Source of the DNA: an uncultured Desulfovibrionaceae bacterium
Lineage (GTDB): Bacteria; Desulfobacterota; Desulfovibrionia; Desulfovibrionales; Desulfovibrionaceae
Reading direction: 5' to 3'
DNA length: 44,792 nt
Assembly: GCA_944324045.1 (NCBI GenBank)
Contig: CALUUT010000008.1
Span: forward strand, 1 to 44,792
Shown here one piece after another: positions 8,308 through 16,722 of this stretch. A program made the position numbers and the translations under genes. Below the pieces are notes generated by a model. That model ran no database searches. It was not told the origin of the DNA and was given only the letters and a program-made list of their open reading frames with translations. Numbering within the stretch: the stretch's first letter is position 1; every line of letters starts with the position of its first letter.

Positions 8308-8367
8308 ATCATATGACTGCTCCATAACGCAAGAAACTCCATACTTTTTTCAACGCCCTGCGGCAAC

Positions 8368-9600
8368 CTACTTTCCGGACTCTCCAAGATGCCGGAATAT
8401 CCGGATGCGATTGAAAATCACCCAGCAAATAAGGGTCAGCACGCTCACAACCGCGGCAATGACGGCGCAACGGCTGATGAAGTCGAGCCATTGCAGCGAA
8501 CACAAAAACATGGAGAAACTGCCGAAAAGCATTGTGCTGAAAAGAATCAGCGACGATACGGTTCCATTGTCCGTGTCCTGCTGGTGCATCATGAGCACAA
8601 CCCCGAACGGCCTTAGCGAAAAACAGCAGAATGTGATGGGCGCAAACAAAAAGGCAAAGGCAAAAGGACTCATATGGCCAAAAAAGAATAAGCATATGCC
8701 GGCGCAGGCGACGATAATCGTGAATACCAGCATAAACTTGAAAGGCGGCAAATCCCGGAAAACACGCATATACAGCAATGGCGCAAGCATGCACATGAAG
8801 GCGTTGAATACGAAGAAATAGCTATATTGTTGCGCCGATAATTGGAAAAAGTCTATATAGATATAGGAAGAAGAGGCCAGAAAAGACATAAACGGCATGC
8901 TCATAAGGGAAAAAAGCAGCAAAAGAGAACGAAAACCCTTATTTTTTAAAACAACGCCGATACGTCCCCATGTTCTGAAAACAGAACCTTCATTTCTTAC
9001 TTCCAGGGACTCCCGCAAAGAGAACGAAATAATAATCGCCAAAATGCCGCCAAACGCCAAAATATAGAACAAGCCCCGCCAGGAAAGAAAACCCAGAAGA
9101 AACGCGCCCAATACAGGGGCCACCATCGGCGCTATCATGGTTATGGTCTGAAGCCATGCCAGAACAGTCCCCATAGCCCGCCCGGTAAAGGAATCTTTCA
9201 CGATAGCCATGGAAATGGAGATTGCCGCGCCCACGCCGACGGCCTGAAGCGCGCGCCCGACTATGAAAAGATAAATCGTCGGCGCCGCAATGCAAAAAAA
9301 GCTTGCGGCGCTGTAGAGTCCAAGTCCGGCCCACAAAATGGGCCTGCGGCCGAACCTGTCGCTTAACGGGCCCCATATTAATGTTGATATCCCGTAACAC
9401 AACATATATCCGCTCAACGTCAAATTGACGATTTCAACCGGAGCGTTGAATCCTTCCACTAATTGCGGAAGCGCCGGCAAATATAGATCCGTAGACATGG
9501 GACCAAAGGCATTAAGAAAGGCAAGGAAGGCTATGAGCGCCTTTTGCCCGAAAATGCAGGGGCATGGTTTTTCAGATGTAAGAGTTGTGGTGCGAGACAT
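8368..9600 (-). CDS. MFS drug efflux transporter, Bcr/CflA type
   Basis: A 410-residue major-facilitator protein with about twelve membrane segments. The N-terminal half has the Bcr/CflA-like stretch FGPMSTDLYLPALPQLVEGF, motif A as GPLSDRFGRRPIL between TM2 and TM3, and a central loop before the second bundle of six helices. Family members export bicyclomycin, chloramphenicol or similar compounds by proton antiport; the substrate here cannot be read from sequence. GGAGG precedes the ATG. A MarR regulator lies upstream on the same strand, and a promoter with an overlapping palindrome is found in the gap (9723-9763), so MarR-type control is likely. Confidence 0.9.
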   Translation of the reverse strand: MSRTTTLTSEKPCPCIFGQKALIAFLAFLNAFGPMSTDLYLPALPQLVEGFNAPVEIVNLTLSGYMLCYGISTLIWGPLSDRFGRRPILWAGLGLYSAASFFCIAAPTIYLFIVGRALQAVGVGAAISISMAIVKDSFTGRAMGTVLAWLQTITMIAPMVAPVLGAFLLGFLSWRGLFYILAFGGILAIIISFSLRESLEVRNEGSVFRTWGRIGVVLKNKGFRSLLLLFSLMSMPFMSFLASSSYIYIDFFQLSAQQYSYFFVFNAFMCMLAPLLYMRVFRDLPPFKFMLVFTIIVACAGICLFFFGHMSPFAFAFLFAPITFCCFSLRPFGVVLMMHQQDTDNGTVSSLILFSTMLFGSFSMFLCSLQWLDFISRCAVIAAVVSVLTLICWVIFNRIRIFRHLGESGK

Positions 9601-9722
9601 TGATTCCTCCGTTATACGTCTGCTTTCTAACTATCAACCAGCATACTTTCTGAAAAACTGCCTTTTCTGCCAAAATATTGCAAGAACTCAAGGCCGGCAA
9701 AAATGAGCAGAAGTTAAAAAAA

Positions 9723-9763
9723 TATAGATTATATCTATAACTACAGAAACGTGCTTTAGTCAA
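9723..9763 (-). promoter_or_regulatory. Efflux-gene promoter with MarR-type palindrome
   Basis: On the minus strand TTGACT (9763-9758) is followed after 18 bases by TATAGA (9739-9734). The -10 lies within a perfect inverted repeat TATAGAT-TAT-ATCTATA (9723-9739), a size typical of MarR-family operators. A related half (TATCTATAG) recurs near 9771-9779. The position, between marR-like gene and MFS gene, fits repression of the pump. Confidence 0.6.
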
Positions 9764-9848
9764 TAAGCCCTATCTATAGTCAGCATAAACTACTTAAATA
9801 AAATATTAAAACAGGAAGGCATGTGAAATCAGAAATAGTATATGACTG

Positions 9849-10358
9849 TTATGAGTCTTCATATTCAGTTGAAATAATCGTCCCATCAGCCGCGTAATCC
9901 TCTCCAGAACTGAAATCAGCTGTTTTCTTGAGAATATGATGCAGCATTTCACGTAACTCGGAATATTGCCGTTCATCGATATCCTGCACAAGGTAACAGT
10001 CAAAATCCCTGAGCCTGCGGCACAGCTCCGGGATAATATTCCAGGCCTTTTCCGTCAGGTTAAGCTGGTATGCCCGCGAATCGTTGGGATCCACTTTTTT
10101 ATCGACATATCCCATGGCTACCAGCTTGTTGACCGTTCGCGTCGCCATAGCCTTGGTGACCTTGATGAGCAGACTCAGTTGATACAAGTTTATATCCTTG
10201 CTTTTGGCAAGCTCCAGAATATAGGGATAGGTTGCGCTGCTTAAATCCAAATCCTGAAGGCGCAGATCTATCTGTCTTTGAATATTCCTGGAAAGATAAA
10301 AAACAAAACGCATGAGTTTCGGATGATACGGGACAATATGTTCTCTATCGGTATTCAT
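9849..10358 (-). CDS. MarR-family transcriptional regulator
   Basis: A 169-residue winged-helix regulator. The central part follows the MarR pattern: an N-terminal helix (LMRFVFYLSRNIQRQID), helices leading to the recognition region (LYQLSLLIKVTKAMATRTVNKLVAMGYV) and the wing with the conserved DPNDSRAYQLNLTEKA. The C-terminus ends in an acidic tail. I choose ATG at 10358 with GGATGG just upstream; a GTG at 10394 in frame is an alternative. The gene lies upstream of the Bcr/CflA-type pump on the same strand and divergent from the OFA carrier, so it may regulate either. The ligand is unknown. Confidence 0.85.
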   Translation of the reverse strand: MNTDREHIVPYHPKLMRFVFYLSRNIQRQIDLRLQDLDLSSATYPYILELAKSKDINLYQLSLLIKVTKAMATRTVNKLVAMGYVDKKVDPNDSRAYQLNLTEKAWNIIPELCRRLRDFDCYLVQDIDERQYSELREMLHHILKKTADFSSGEDYAADGTIISTEYEDS

Positions 10359-10722
10359 GTTCCATCCATACGACAATTGTGATATGTGCTGCACTCTTCT
10401 TCATTATCCAGTATAGCCATAATTCTGTGAAGAACAATTTTTCGCCGGAAAAAGCATACCTGCCGGATGCCGCCCAATATACGTAAACTCGCTCGCACTT
10501 GCCATATAAAAACGTCCTAATTATGTATAATAGCTCTATTTTTAATGCATCCAGCGTGTGCGGCATCTCCTTCCAGGAAAATAGTTGACAGGTAAACAAT
10601 GTTGTTGCTATACGAATTTTGCCGTTGCCATGTCAATAAAAAATCTGTGGATCCGCTCATGCACAAGGAAGGCTCGTATTCAGCAACACAGTGAATTCAC
10701 AGAAAATTCCAGGAGGTTGGAT
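10359..10722. other. Divergent intergenic region between marR-like gene and MFS carrier
   Basis: This 364-base gap holds the control regions of two divergent genes. A TATAAT at 10526-10531 on the plus strand is a possible -10 for the carrier, without a convincing -35 at 17 bases. An AGGAGG at 10711-10716 is the carrier's ribosome site. An open frame runs through part of the gap ahead of the carrier but has no initiation signals. No further gene is seen. Confidence 0.4.
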
Positions 10723-12030
10723 TTGGAAAAGCATAAAAAACGAATAGGTCGGGCTGTGGTTGTGTCTGCATGGCTGGCCCTTTTCTGCCAGTTTGGATTT
10801 CGAGCCACGTTTGCGGTTTTGAAAACTCCAATGGCCCAGGACATGGGCTGGTCGCAGGCGGAAGTGTCGCTTGGATATTCCATTATGATGATAGGCTCCG
10901 CATTTATGGCCTTTGTGTGCGGCATCATCGCCGAACGTCACGGGGCCAAGGTGACATATCTTTTTGCCGCTGTGTTCGGCGGCCTTGGTTTTTGCGCTGC
11001 AAGCCGGGTGCAAAGTCTTTGGGCCTACTATCTCATCTTCGGCGTCATCACAGGATTGGGAACCGGAACCCTGTGGGCGACCGCCAGTTTCATGCTCCGA
11101 AGCTGGTTTGTCGGCCAGAGTTATGCAAAAATGTATGGCATCGCCTTTTCCGGCGCTCCGGTCGCGCAGGTGGCGCTCACGCAATTTGTCATGTTCTGCC
11201 TGGGCGGCGGAGACCCGAGCTTATGGCGCAGCGCGGTGTTCAATCTTGGAGCTCTCATTTTCGTGCTTCTGCTTGTTGCAGCCTTTTTGGGAAAGAAAAC
11301 GCCCAAGTCTTATGACATGCAGCCCTTTGGCTCCACGGGAACGGAGCATCATCACCATGAAGCGCATGCCTGGACTCTGAAAGACGGCGCGAAGACATAC
11401 GCATTCTGGGGACTGACCCTGACCTGGATGTTCGGCATCATCGCCGAATTTACGGTATGGACGCAAATCGTCAGTTATTGGGTGTCTGAACTTGATATGG
11501 CGCCGTCAAGAGCAGCCACTCTTTATGGATTCATTGGTTTTCTCGGCATCATTTTCATGCCCCTTTTGGGCTTTCTTGGAGACAAATTTACCGCGCGCTT
11601 CGACCTTGAAGCGCACGGACGCAAACGGCTCTGCCAGGCCGGCCTCATTGCGGGCATCCTTGCCTGCATCTGCCTTCTGGGGCAACCCGCCATACCTGCA
11701 TCCTTGCGCTTCGTAGCGGGAATCTTCTCCTGCGCTCTTTTCGCCATATACTGGGGCATTTTCCCGGGCAGCGTCGTCGGCTACCTGGGCTCCGTCATCA
11801 ATGGCGGCGGACTGGGGAGAATCCTTGGCCTGTGCATGTTCATCGCCATTGGCCTTGGCCCCGCCATAGGCGCGTACATGGGCGGTCTGCTCCGGGATAT
11901 CGCCGGGAATTACACGGCAAGCATGATTTTCGCATTGGCCGCCTATGCGGTTGGCCTGATCATTGCAACCACCCTGCCTGTGGTCAATGAGCATCCGGCC
12001 TTAAAAAGGCTCCGGCCTGAATTTGAATAG
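10723..12030 (+). CDS. MFS transporter, OFA (oxalate/formate antiporter) type
   Basis: A 435-residue membrane carrier with about twelve helices. The N-terminal segment (CQFGFRATFAVLKTPMAQDMGWSQAEVSLGYSI) and the motif A-like loop GIIAERHGAK are typical of OFA-group MFS proteins, which exchange small carboxylates. A His-rich cytoplasmic loop (EHHHHEAHAW, near residues 205-215) is unusual. I choose TTG at 10723 because AGGAGG is six bases upstream; a longer open frame to 10585 has no ribosome site. A 14-bp GC hairpin follows the stop. The substrate is not predictable; carboxylate exchange is an inference from the family. Confidence 0.85.
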   Translation: MEKHKKRIGRAVVVSAWLALFCQFGFRATFAVLKTPMAQDMGWSQAEVSLGYSIMMIGSAFMAFVCGIIAERHGAKVTYLFAAVFGGLGFCAASRVQSLWAYYLIFGVITGLGTGTLWATASFMLRSWFVGQSYAKMYGIAFSGAPVAQVALTQFVMFCLGGGDPSLWRSAVFNLGALIFVLLLVAAFLGKKTPKSYDMQPFGSTGTEHHHHEAHAWTLKDGAKTYAFWGLTLTWMFGIIAEFTVWTQIVSYWVSELDMAPSRAATLYGFIGFLGIIFMPLLGFLGDKFTARFDLEAHGRKRLCQAGLIAGILACICLLGQPAIPASLRFVAGIFSCALFAIYWGIFPGSVVGYLGSVINGGGLGRILGLCMFIAIGLGPAIGAYMGGLLRDIAGNYTASMIFALAAYAVGLIIATTLPVVNEHPALKRLRPEFE

Positions 12031-12034
12031 ATTT

Positions 12035-12065
12035 CAACGCTCCCGGGGCTGCCCCGGGAGCGTTG
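12035..12065 (+). terminator. Strong hairpin after MFS carrier
   Basis: CAACGCTCCCGGGG (12035-12048) pairs perfectly with CCCCGGGAGCGTTG (12052-12065) around a three-base loop. It stands five bases after the stop codon of the carrier. No U-tract follows directly, so it may act with Rho or protect the transcript's 3' end. Confidence 0.65.
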
Positions 12066-12523
12066 CAACGTCAAATTTTCCATCATCGCATTTTCACAAA
12101 AAACCATCCGCTTCTTTCCTTCTTCTCCCCTTTGCGCACAGCATCCAATCGCGCCGCGCAAAACGCCAAAAAACGCAATCTTTTCTCTTTTATTGTTATG
12201 TTGACGCAAAGAGCCTTTCATAAACCCGCTCTCATACGGCCAAGCGTTTCTCATCTTCACTGATCCAAGTCCATTTTCTGATTTTCCCGCCTCGCGACAC
12301 TCTCTTGCGCTGCATGCCCCAATACAGTCCGCAGTAAATTCTTCACTGAAACTTCCTTTACATGTCAGAGCGATAGTAAAAAATGGACATTTTCAATTTA
12401 AATATAGTTATAAAAAATATAGTGTAAAAAATTTATTTTTACACTATAGAACATATATTCAGCATAGCGTACATTTCAATCTACAAATAGTAAATCAGAG
12501 AAATAGAGAATGGAGGCAGTTCC
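12066..12523. other. Gene-free region upstream of the SlyB-like lipoprotein gene
   Basis: The stretch has no credible gene; short open frames lack ribosome sites and are pyrimidine-rich by composition. From about 12360 it becomes very AT-rich, as expected for a promoter region, and contains the inverted repeat at 12418-12448. Confidence 0.5.
12418..12448. promoter_or_regulatory. Perfect 13-bp inverted repeat, possible operator or terminator
   Basis: TATAGTGTAAAAA (12418-12430) and TTTTTACACTATA (12436-12448) are exact complements around ATTTA. It lies about 75 bases upstream of the lipoprotein gene's start in an AT-rich region. It could be a protein-binding site or a weak AT-rich hairpin; the sequence does not match an operator I know well. 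Confidence 0.5.
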
Positions 12524-12982
12524 ATGGCCATAAAACAGTGCGTCATATTCTTGATAATCATGGCGGTTGCCTGTTCAGGCTGCGCCAACTATAGCGGAAA
12601 TACCTATTCCGGCAATGAAGCCCGCAGCGCTCAAGTGGTTAAACATGGCACAGTTGTTTCTGTAAAAGAAGTGAATATCGAAGAGTCAAGCGGCGGCATT
12701 CTCGGCGCCGCCGGCGGCGGCGTGGTCGGCGGCATACTGGGGAACATGATTGGGCACGGACGCGGAAGAACTCTGGCCACCCTTGCGGGAGCGCTTGGCG
12801 GCGTGGGGCTGGGCTATGCGGCCGGAAAAGCCGCAACAAATAAAAATGGACTGGAAATTACGGTGCGGCTTGACAACGGACAGGAAATATCAGTGGTGCA
12901 AGGCGCGGATCAGACCTTCGCCCCTGGAGAGGCTGTCCGCATCCTATACGGCGCAAACGGCGCGGCGCGCGTCACGCGTTGA
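12524..12982 (+). CDS. SlyB/Pcp-like outer-membrane lipoprotein (glycine zipper)
   Basis: A 152-residue lipoprotein. A hydrophobic signal ends in ACSGC with the probable lipidated Cys20 (Cys at -3 departs from the ideal lipobox; Cys17 is an alternative). The middle carries the glycine-zipper segment typical of the SlyB/Pcp family (GGILGAAGGGVVGGILGNMIG ... AGALGGVGLGYAAGKA, about residues 62-108), and the C-terminus a small beta domain (EITVRLDNGQEISVVQ ... FAPGEAVRILYG). TGGAGG precedes the ATG. Family members are structural envelope lipoproteins, in some bacteria induced by membrane stress. It converges with the cytochrome b561-like gene. Confidence 0.88.
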   Translation: MAIKQCVIFLIIMAVACSGCANYSGNTYSGNEARSAQVVKHGTVVSVKEVNIEESSGGILGAAGGGVVGGILGNMIGHGRGRTLATLAGALGGVGLGYAAGKAATNKNGLEITVRLDNGQEISVVQGADQTFAPGEAVRILYGANGAARVTR

Positions 12983-13046
12983 ATGCAGGCTCATGCGCTG
13001 TGTCCAGTATGTCTGGCGCCGCGCTCCATTGGCCGTTATACGCAAG

Positions 13047-13073
13047 CGCCGGAACCATACGCGGTTTCCGGCG
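13047..13073. terminator. Hairpin between convergent genes
   Basis: CGCCGGAA (13047-13054) pairs with TTCCGGCG (13066-13073). It lies in the 130-base gap between the convergent lipoprotein and cytochrome b561-like genes. There is no U-tract on either side, so termination activity is only a guess. Confidence 0.35.
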
Positions 13074-13112
13074 TTCGGCTTCAAAAACATATCCCGTTGC
13101 AAATATGCCGCC

Positions 13113-13691
13113 CTAAGCGGATTTTGCGGCTTTCTTTGCTATATTCTTTTGCCAGAGCAAAAAATGCAGAATCGCCATGGTCCCGTGCCCTATGAAATAT
13201 AGGGCAATAAGAATGACAATGGCTTTATGAAAGCTGAGAAAGCCTGAAGCGGATTGCGCCTGTAAAAAAACAGCAGCATACCATGCCGCTCCAGAGCCGG
13301 CCGCAAGAAACAACGCCCCCAATCCAAGCCCCTGCACCGCCGCCGCGAGACCGCCGGACCTTGGAGCCGCCAGCTTGAAACGCAACGTCGTTTTGACGTC
13401 TTTTTTTACTTGAGCGACGTCGCCCCACAAATAAGGAAAAAAATGTCTGGGGCCGTGTAGATTAAAACTGTATGCAATAAAAAACACACTGATAAAGAGC
13501 AGAATTATTCCCATTTCAATATGATATAGAAAAGAAAAATATGCAAAGACTCCGTCTGGAGCATTCTTTGACATGATAAAACTGCTTATAAACTGCAATA
13601 CAACAAGTATGGCTGCAAGAGCATGCAGGCTTCTAAGGAACGGCGGTTGAAAAAAACCTAAAAACCTCCAAAATGATTTTATTTTATTCAT
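13113..13691 (-). CDS. Cytochrome b561-like membrane protein
   Basis: A 192-residue protein with about four membrane helices, each with candidate heme-ligand histidines: RSLHALAAI in the first, YHIEMG in the second, SFHKAIV in the third and GHGTMAILH in the fourth. This layout fits bacterial b561/di-heme cytochrome b subunits, which shuttle electrons between quinones and periplasmic partners. I choose ATG at 13691, with GGAGGA six bases upstream; a longer frame to 13754 lacks this. No catalytic partner subunit is adjacent, so it is either a stand-alone protein or works with an enzyme encoded elsewhere. Heme binding is inferred from the family. Confidence 0.7.
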   Translation of the reverse strand: MNKIKSFWRFLGFFQPPFLRSLHALAAILVVLQFISSFIMSKNAPDGVFAYFSFLYHIEMGIILLFISVFFIAYSFNLHGPRHFFPYLWGDVAQVKKDVKTTLRFKLAAPRSGGLAAAVQGLGLGALFLAAGSGAAWYAAVFLQAQSASGFLSFHKAIVILIALYFIGHGTMAILHFLLWQKNIAKKAAKSA

Positions 13692-14037
13692 TACAACTCC
13701 TCCAATATGCTTATTAAATGCGACATAGTATATCATTACTGAATAATTTTTCAATTCTTAATTGGTTTCTATCTATTGATATAATCACTCTAATTTTCTG
13801 CATTCAATGTTATATCGTCAATTTTTCTATAACTGAATTTACAATATGGGATATGCCGCTCCTTAAGCATATCTTGCCGCATGCGCGCTTGAAAGAAGTT
13901 GCCAATCCACCTAAAATGACTTCATAATCCTTTTTGCCCGGCTGCCGTCCGGGCGCTCTGTATGTTATACTTGCAACGCTTCGCCTTTCAAAAACATACA
14001 ATACACAGAAAATACCTGCCTGAAGGAGGCATAATTC
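13692..14037. other. AT-rich divergent promoter region
   Basis: This 346-base gap separates the minus-strand cytochrome b561-like gene from the plus-strand OYE gene. It is AT-rich between about 13720 and 13860. GAAGGAGG before 14038 is the OYE gene's ribosome site. I see no gene or RNA structure I can name. Confidence 0.45.
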
Positions 14038-15135
14038 ATGAACGTTTGGAAAGAAGGTAAAATCGGCTCTCTGCAAATCGGAAACCGTTTTGTGCATACA
14101 GCGACCGGCGAAGGATTGTGTACGGAAAAAGGAGAAGCGACGCCCAGGCTTCTTGAACGATATCGCTCTCTTGGGCGCTTGGGCGCAATCGGTCTTATCA
14201 TAACCGGACATATGTATGTGGAAAAATCCGGCCGCATGCGCCCCGGCCAGACAGGAATCGATGACGACGCCCTTGTTCGGGGACTCGCGCAGGTGGTTCA
14301 GGCCGCAAAACAGGATGGCAGCAGAATTTTCGCCCAGCTTGCCCATGGCGGCATCATGACGATGCGGACCGTCACGGGAAAGGAAGCGCTGGGGCCCTCC
14401 AAAATGACCATCAACGGCTCAGACGACAATCGGGCGCTGTCTTTGCCGGAGATCCACGCTTTGATCCAAAGCTTTGCAGACGCCGCCAGAAGAGCGCGGG
14501 AGGCCGGATTTGACGGCGTGCAATTGCATGCGGCGCATGGATATGGCTTAAGTCAGTTCCTTTCGCCCTATTTCAACCGCCGCGAAGACGAATACGGCGG
14601 CCCGGTTGAAAACCGAACCCGCATCGTCACGCAGATACTGCATAAAATAAAAAGCGAAGCAGGGTGCGACTTCCCGGTCACGATAAAAATAAACAGCACG
14701 GATGCGCTTGCGGGCGGGATACGCCTGGAAGATGCGCTCCAATCCGCCAGACTGATGGAAGAAGCCGGCGCCGCGGGAATTGAGGTCAGCGGCGGATGCG
14801 CGCTGACCCAAGCGGAATCGGGACCAATGCGGCCGGTCAATCCCAAAACATTGAAAGGGGCCTGCTATTTCAGAGATGAAGCCCGTTTTTTCCAAAAACA
14901 TATGCGCATCCCCGTCACGCTCGTCGGCGGCGTCCGCACGCTGGAGCAGGCTGAGGATATTATCTCTTCTGGCGATGCGGCGTTTGTGGGCATATGCCGG
15001 CCCCTTATACGGGAACCGGATTTGCTGATCCGCTGGCGGCAACGCATTGCCTCGCAAACCACATGCATTTCCTGCAACAGATGCCTGGCCCTGAGCCGCA
15101 CTGGAACGGGCGTGTTTTGTCCGCACAAGCTTTAA
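14038..15135 (+). CDS. NADH:flavin oxidoreductase / Old Yellow Enzyme family, with Fe-S motif
   Basis: A 365-residue FMN-binding TIM barrel of the OYE family. Signatures include FAQLAHGG, the active-site stretch HAAHGYGLSQFLSP and the NRREDEYGGPVENRTRI helix, all in the middle, and VTLVGGVRTLEQAE near the C-terminus. It ends with CISCNRC and a fourth Cys eleven residues later, a CX2CX2CX11C cluster typical of the 2,4-dienoyl-CoA reductase branch that binds [4Fe-4S]. The protein ends right there, so the FAD/NADH domains of the full-length reductases are missing. GGAGG precedes the ATG. Substrate is unknown; ene reduction is the family's usual chemistry. Confidence 0.88.
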   Translation: MNVWKEGKIGSLQIGNRFVHTATGEGLCTEKGEATPRLLERYRSLGRLGAIGLIITGHMYVEKSGRMRPGQTGIDDDALVRGLAQVVQAAKQDGSRIFAQLAHGGIMTMRTVTGKEALGPSKMTINGSDDNRALSLPEIHALIQSFADAARRAREAGFDGVQLHAAHGYGLSQFLSPYFNRREDEYGGPVENRTRIVTQILHKIKSEAGCDFPVTIKINSTDALAGGIRLEDALQSARLMEEAGAAGIEVSGGCALTQAESGPMRPVNPKTLKGACYFRDEARFFQKHMRIPVTLVGGVRTLEQAEDIISSGDAAFVGICRPLIREPDLLIRWRQRIASQTTCISCNRCLALSRTGTGVFCPHKL

Positions 15136-15411
15136 GCCGCTCATTTTGAAACACCTGGCCGGAAAAGGCCGCGGCGCGCAATCCAAGCGCCGGCATGGCA
15201 ATCCGCCCGGAAAAAATCCGCCGCTGAAGCGGCAATGGGGCATACGCCGCGGAACATGCCGCGCTTTCATCCTGCAAGGAGCTCTGCGGAAAAAGCATAT
15301 GCGACGCGCCTTCTTACCGAATGACGACGCCCCAACCGTATTCTGCGCTAAAAAACACCATCCGTTCTAAGCAATGCCCCAAGCGGCCAACATTTTACAC
15401 TATGGGACGCC

Positions 15412-15936
15412 ATGAATCTCTTAAGCAACTTTCAGGAAAAAAACAGAAACTTCAATGCCCTGCTTCACAATCTGCCATTCTATTTATATATTATTAAATG
15501 CCTATTAGGCACAATCATATGTCATACTCTCTACAAACTTTTTCCCGACCACCAGTTTCAGTGGTCCATAGTTTCCGTTCTTCTTGTTCTTGCCCCTGAC
15601 CCCACAGATTCGATGAAATTGTCCTTTGCCAGAATGAAAGCCAATATAACAGGCGCAAGCATCGGCCTGGCATACTTTCTATGTCCTTTCCCGCCTCTTC
15701 TTTCATTGTGCCTCGCCGTGCTGACGACCATTCTCGTCTGCTGGTACTTTGTCCTTGGAAACGCTTCCCGTTCCGCGCTTGCGGCGCTCATTATCGTTTT
15801 TATTCAGGAAAATGAGGACGGAACCTGGTCAATCGCTCTGGAACGCATGGGAAGCGTCATCGCGGGCTGCCTGGCGGCCCTGGTTCTGACCATGGTTTTC
15901 CATTATGTCGGCAAAATGCTTGCACGCAAAAAATAG
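15412..15936 (+). CDS. FUSC/aromatic acid exporter-like small membrane protein
   Basis: A 174-residue membrane protein with about five hydrophobic segments. The part WSIVSVLLVLAPDPTDSMKLSFARMKANITGASIGL (about residues 51-86) resembles the FUSC/DUF939 (aromatic acid exporter) domain, where a short helix with Arg and Gly follows a membrane segment. It is much shorter than the full two-domain exporters, so it represents just the membrane half. The ribosome site (GGGA) is weak. It is separated by 276 bases from the OYE gene, a stretch in which I see no gene. Role in export is inferred only from the domain. Confidence 0.65.
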   Translation: MNLLSNFQEKNRNFNALLHNLPFYLYIIKCLLGTIICHTLYKLFPDHQFQWSIVSVLLVLAPDPTDSMKLSFARMKANITGASIGLAYFLCPFPPLLSLCLAVLTTILVCWYFVLGNASRSALAALIIVFIQENEDGTWSIALERMGSVIAGCLAALVLTMVFHYVGKMLARKK

Positions 15937-15984
15937 CAGCACGACCGCGCATTTTTTGCAAGAACGACAGCGCAGCGGTCATTT

Positions 15985-16200
15985 CAAGGAAGGCGCATAG
16001 ATGCCTCATATAGTATCGTAGCGGATGATTTTGCGGAGGCGAACGATGCCGGAATCCAGTTCACCCAGGCAAAAACCGGCTCCCCGCTGGTTCTCCCTGA
16101 TCCTTCGCCCATGACCATTGCAACGCACGCCACTTGCCCATTCTGGCAATGGATTCGGACATACGCAATTGCAAGGCGGAAGAAAAACGCCACTCCCTAA
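15985..16200 (+). pseudogene. Possible decayed phage-type gene
   Basis: One frame reads sensibly (IVADDFAEANDAGIQFTQAK then GSPLVLPDPSP) to a stop at 16198, and a second frame (about 16134-16300) continues with a charged, coiled-coil-like text rich in Glu, Lys and Arg. Together they look like a protein broken by a frameshift, and the first part resembles small phage tail-assembly-type proteins as I remember them. No start codon with a ribosome site is seen. This is a guess from sequence flavour, not a firm identification. Confidence 0.3.
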
Positions 16201-16318
16201 AGAAACAGGAAGAAGAACGGGAAACGTTGGAACGGCGGCGGAAAGAGCGCCGGAAGACACACTCAGTCCGTATTGCAGCGCATGGATTTTCCATACTGAG
16301 CATTATCCGGTCTTTAAA

Positions 16319-16474
16319 CAATAAGGCAGCAAAGCCCAAGAGGCGCTTTGCGTTTGGGAGGGGTGCGCATCCCCTCCCAGACGTTGCGCCCATCTGATGC
16401 CCCGCGAGAAAAGGCGCGGGGTGGGGCTATACGGCCTTTTAGCCTTCGGCCTCAAACCACAGAGGAAGATAGAT
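16319..16474 (+). repeat. Repeat element, copy A
   Basis: Starts CAATAAGGCAGCAAAGCCC and ends with CTCAAACCACAGAGGAAG ATAGATGA. It shares its ends with copy B at 21477-21570, which lies in opposite orientation. The last 52 bases differ at about five positions. Copy A carries an extra 60-odd bases in the middle, forming two hairpins (GGGAGGGG/CCCCTCCC at 16356-16378, and CCCCGCG/CGCGGGG near 16400-16421). Both copies end with a ribosome-site-like AGAGGAAG followed by ATG. The open frame GLYGL-AFGLKPQRKID is retained in both. Confidence 0.8.
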
Positions 16475-16678
16475 GACGAAACGGGAGATATCGATATTAT
16501 TACTATTCAGCTCACGCCGAAACAAATTCAGAAGTTCAACGGAGAAGCAAAAAACTTAAGCAATGGCATACGTTATCGTCCTCATCTGCGAGCAGGGTTG
16601 CGATGAAACACAAATCTTACTATCCTTTCTTGTATAAAAATTAATTATTTCAATTAGATATATAATTCAAAGCCATCG

Positions 16679-16722
16679 TTGACAGTAAAATGGAAGCAGA
16701 ATATATTCCGACCAGTCGGTAT
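16679..16722 (+). promoter_or_regulatory. Near-consensus promoter with TetR-type operator
   Basis: TTGACA (16679-16684), 17-base spacer, TATATT (16702-16707): a near-ideal sigma-70 promoter. The -10 is overlapped by the inverted repeat ATTCCGAC-CA-GTCGGTAT (16705-16722), one mismatch from perfect. GAC..GTC palindromes of this kind are common operators for TetR-family regulators. The tetR-like gene starts about 480 bases downstream, so a long leader or a lost gene is implied. Confidence 0.65.

Noticed and set aside
12023-12263. Short plus-strand frames after the MFS carrier
   Set aside because: They run through the terminator hairpin and a pyrimidine-rich stretch, and lack ribosome sites.
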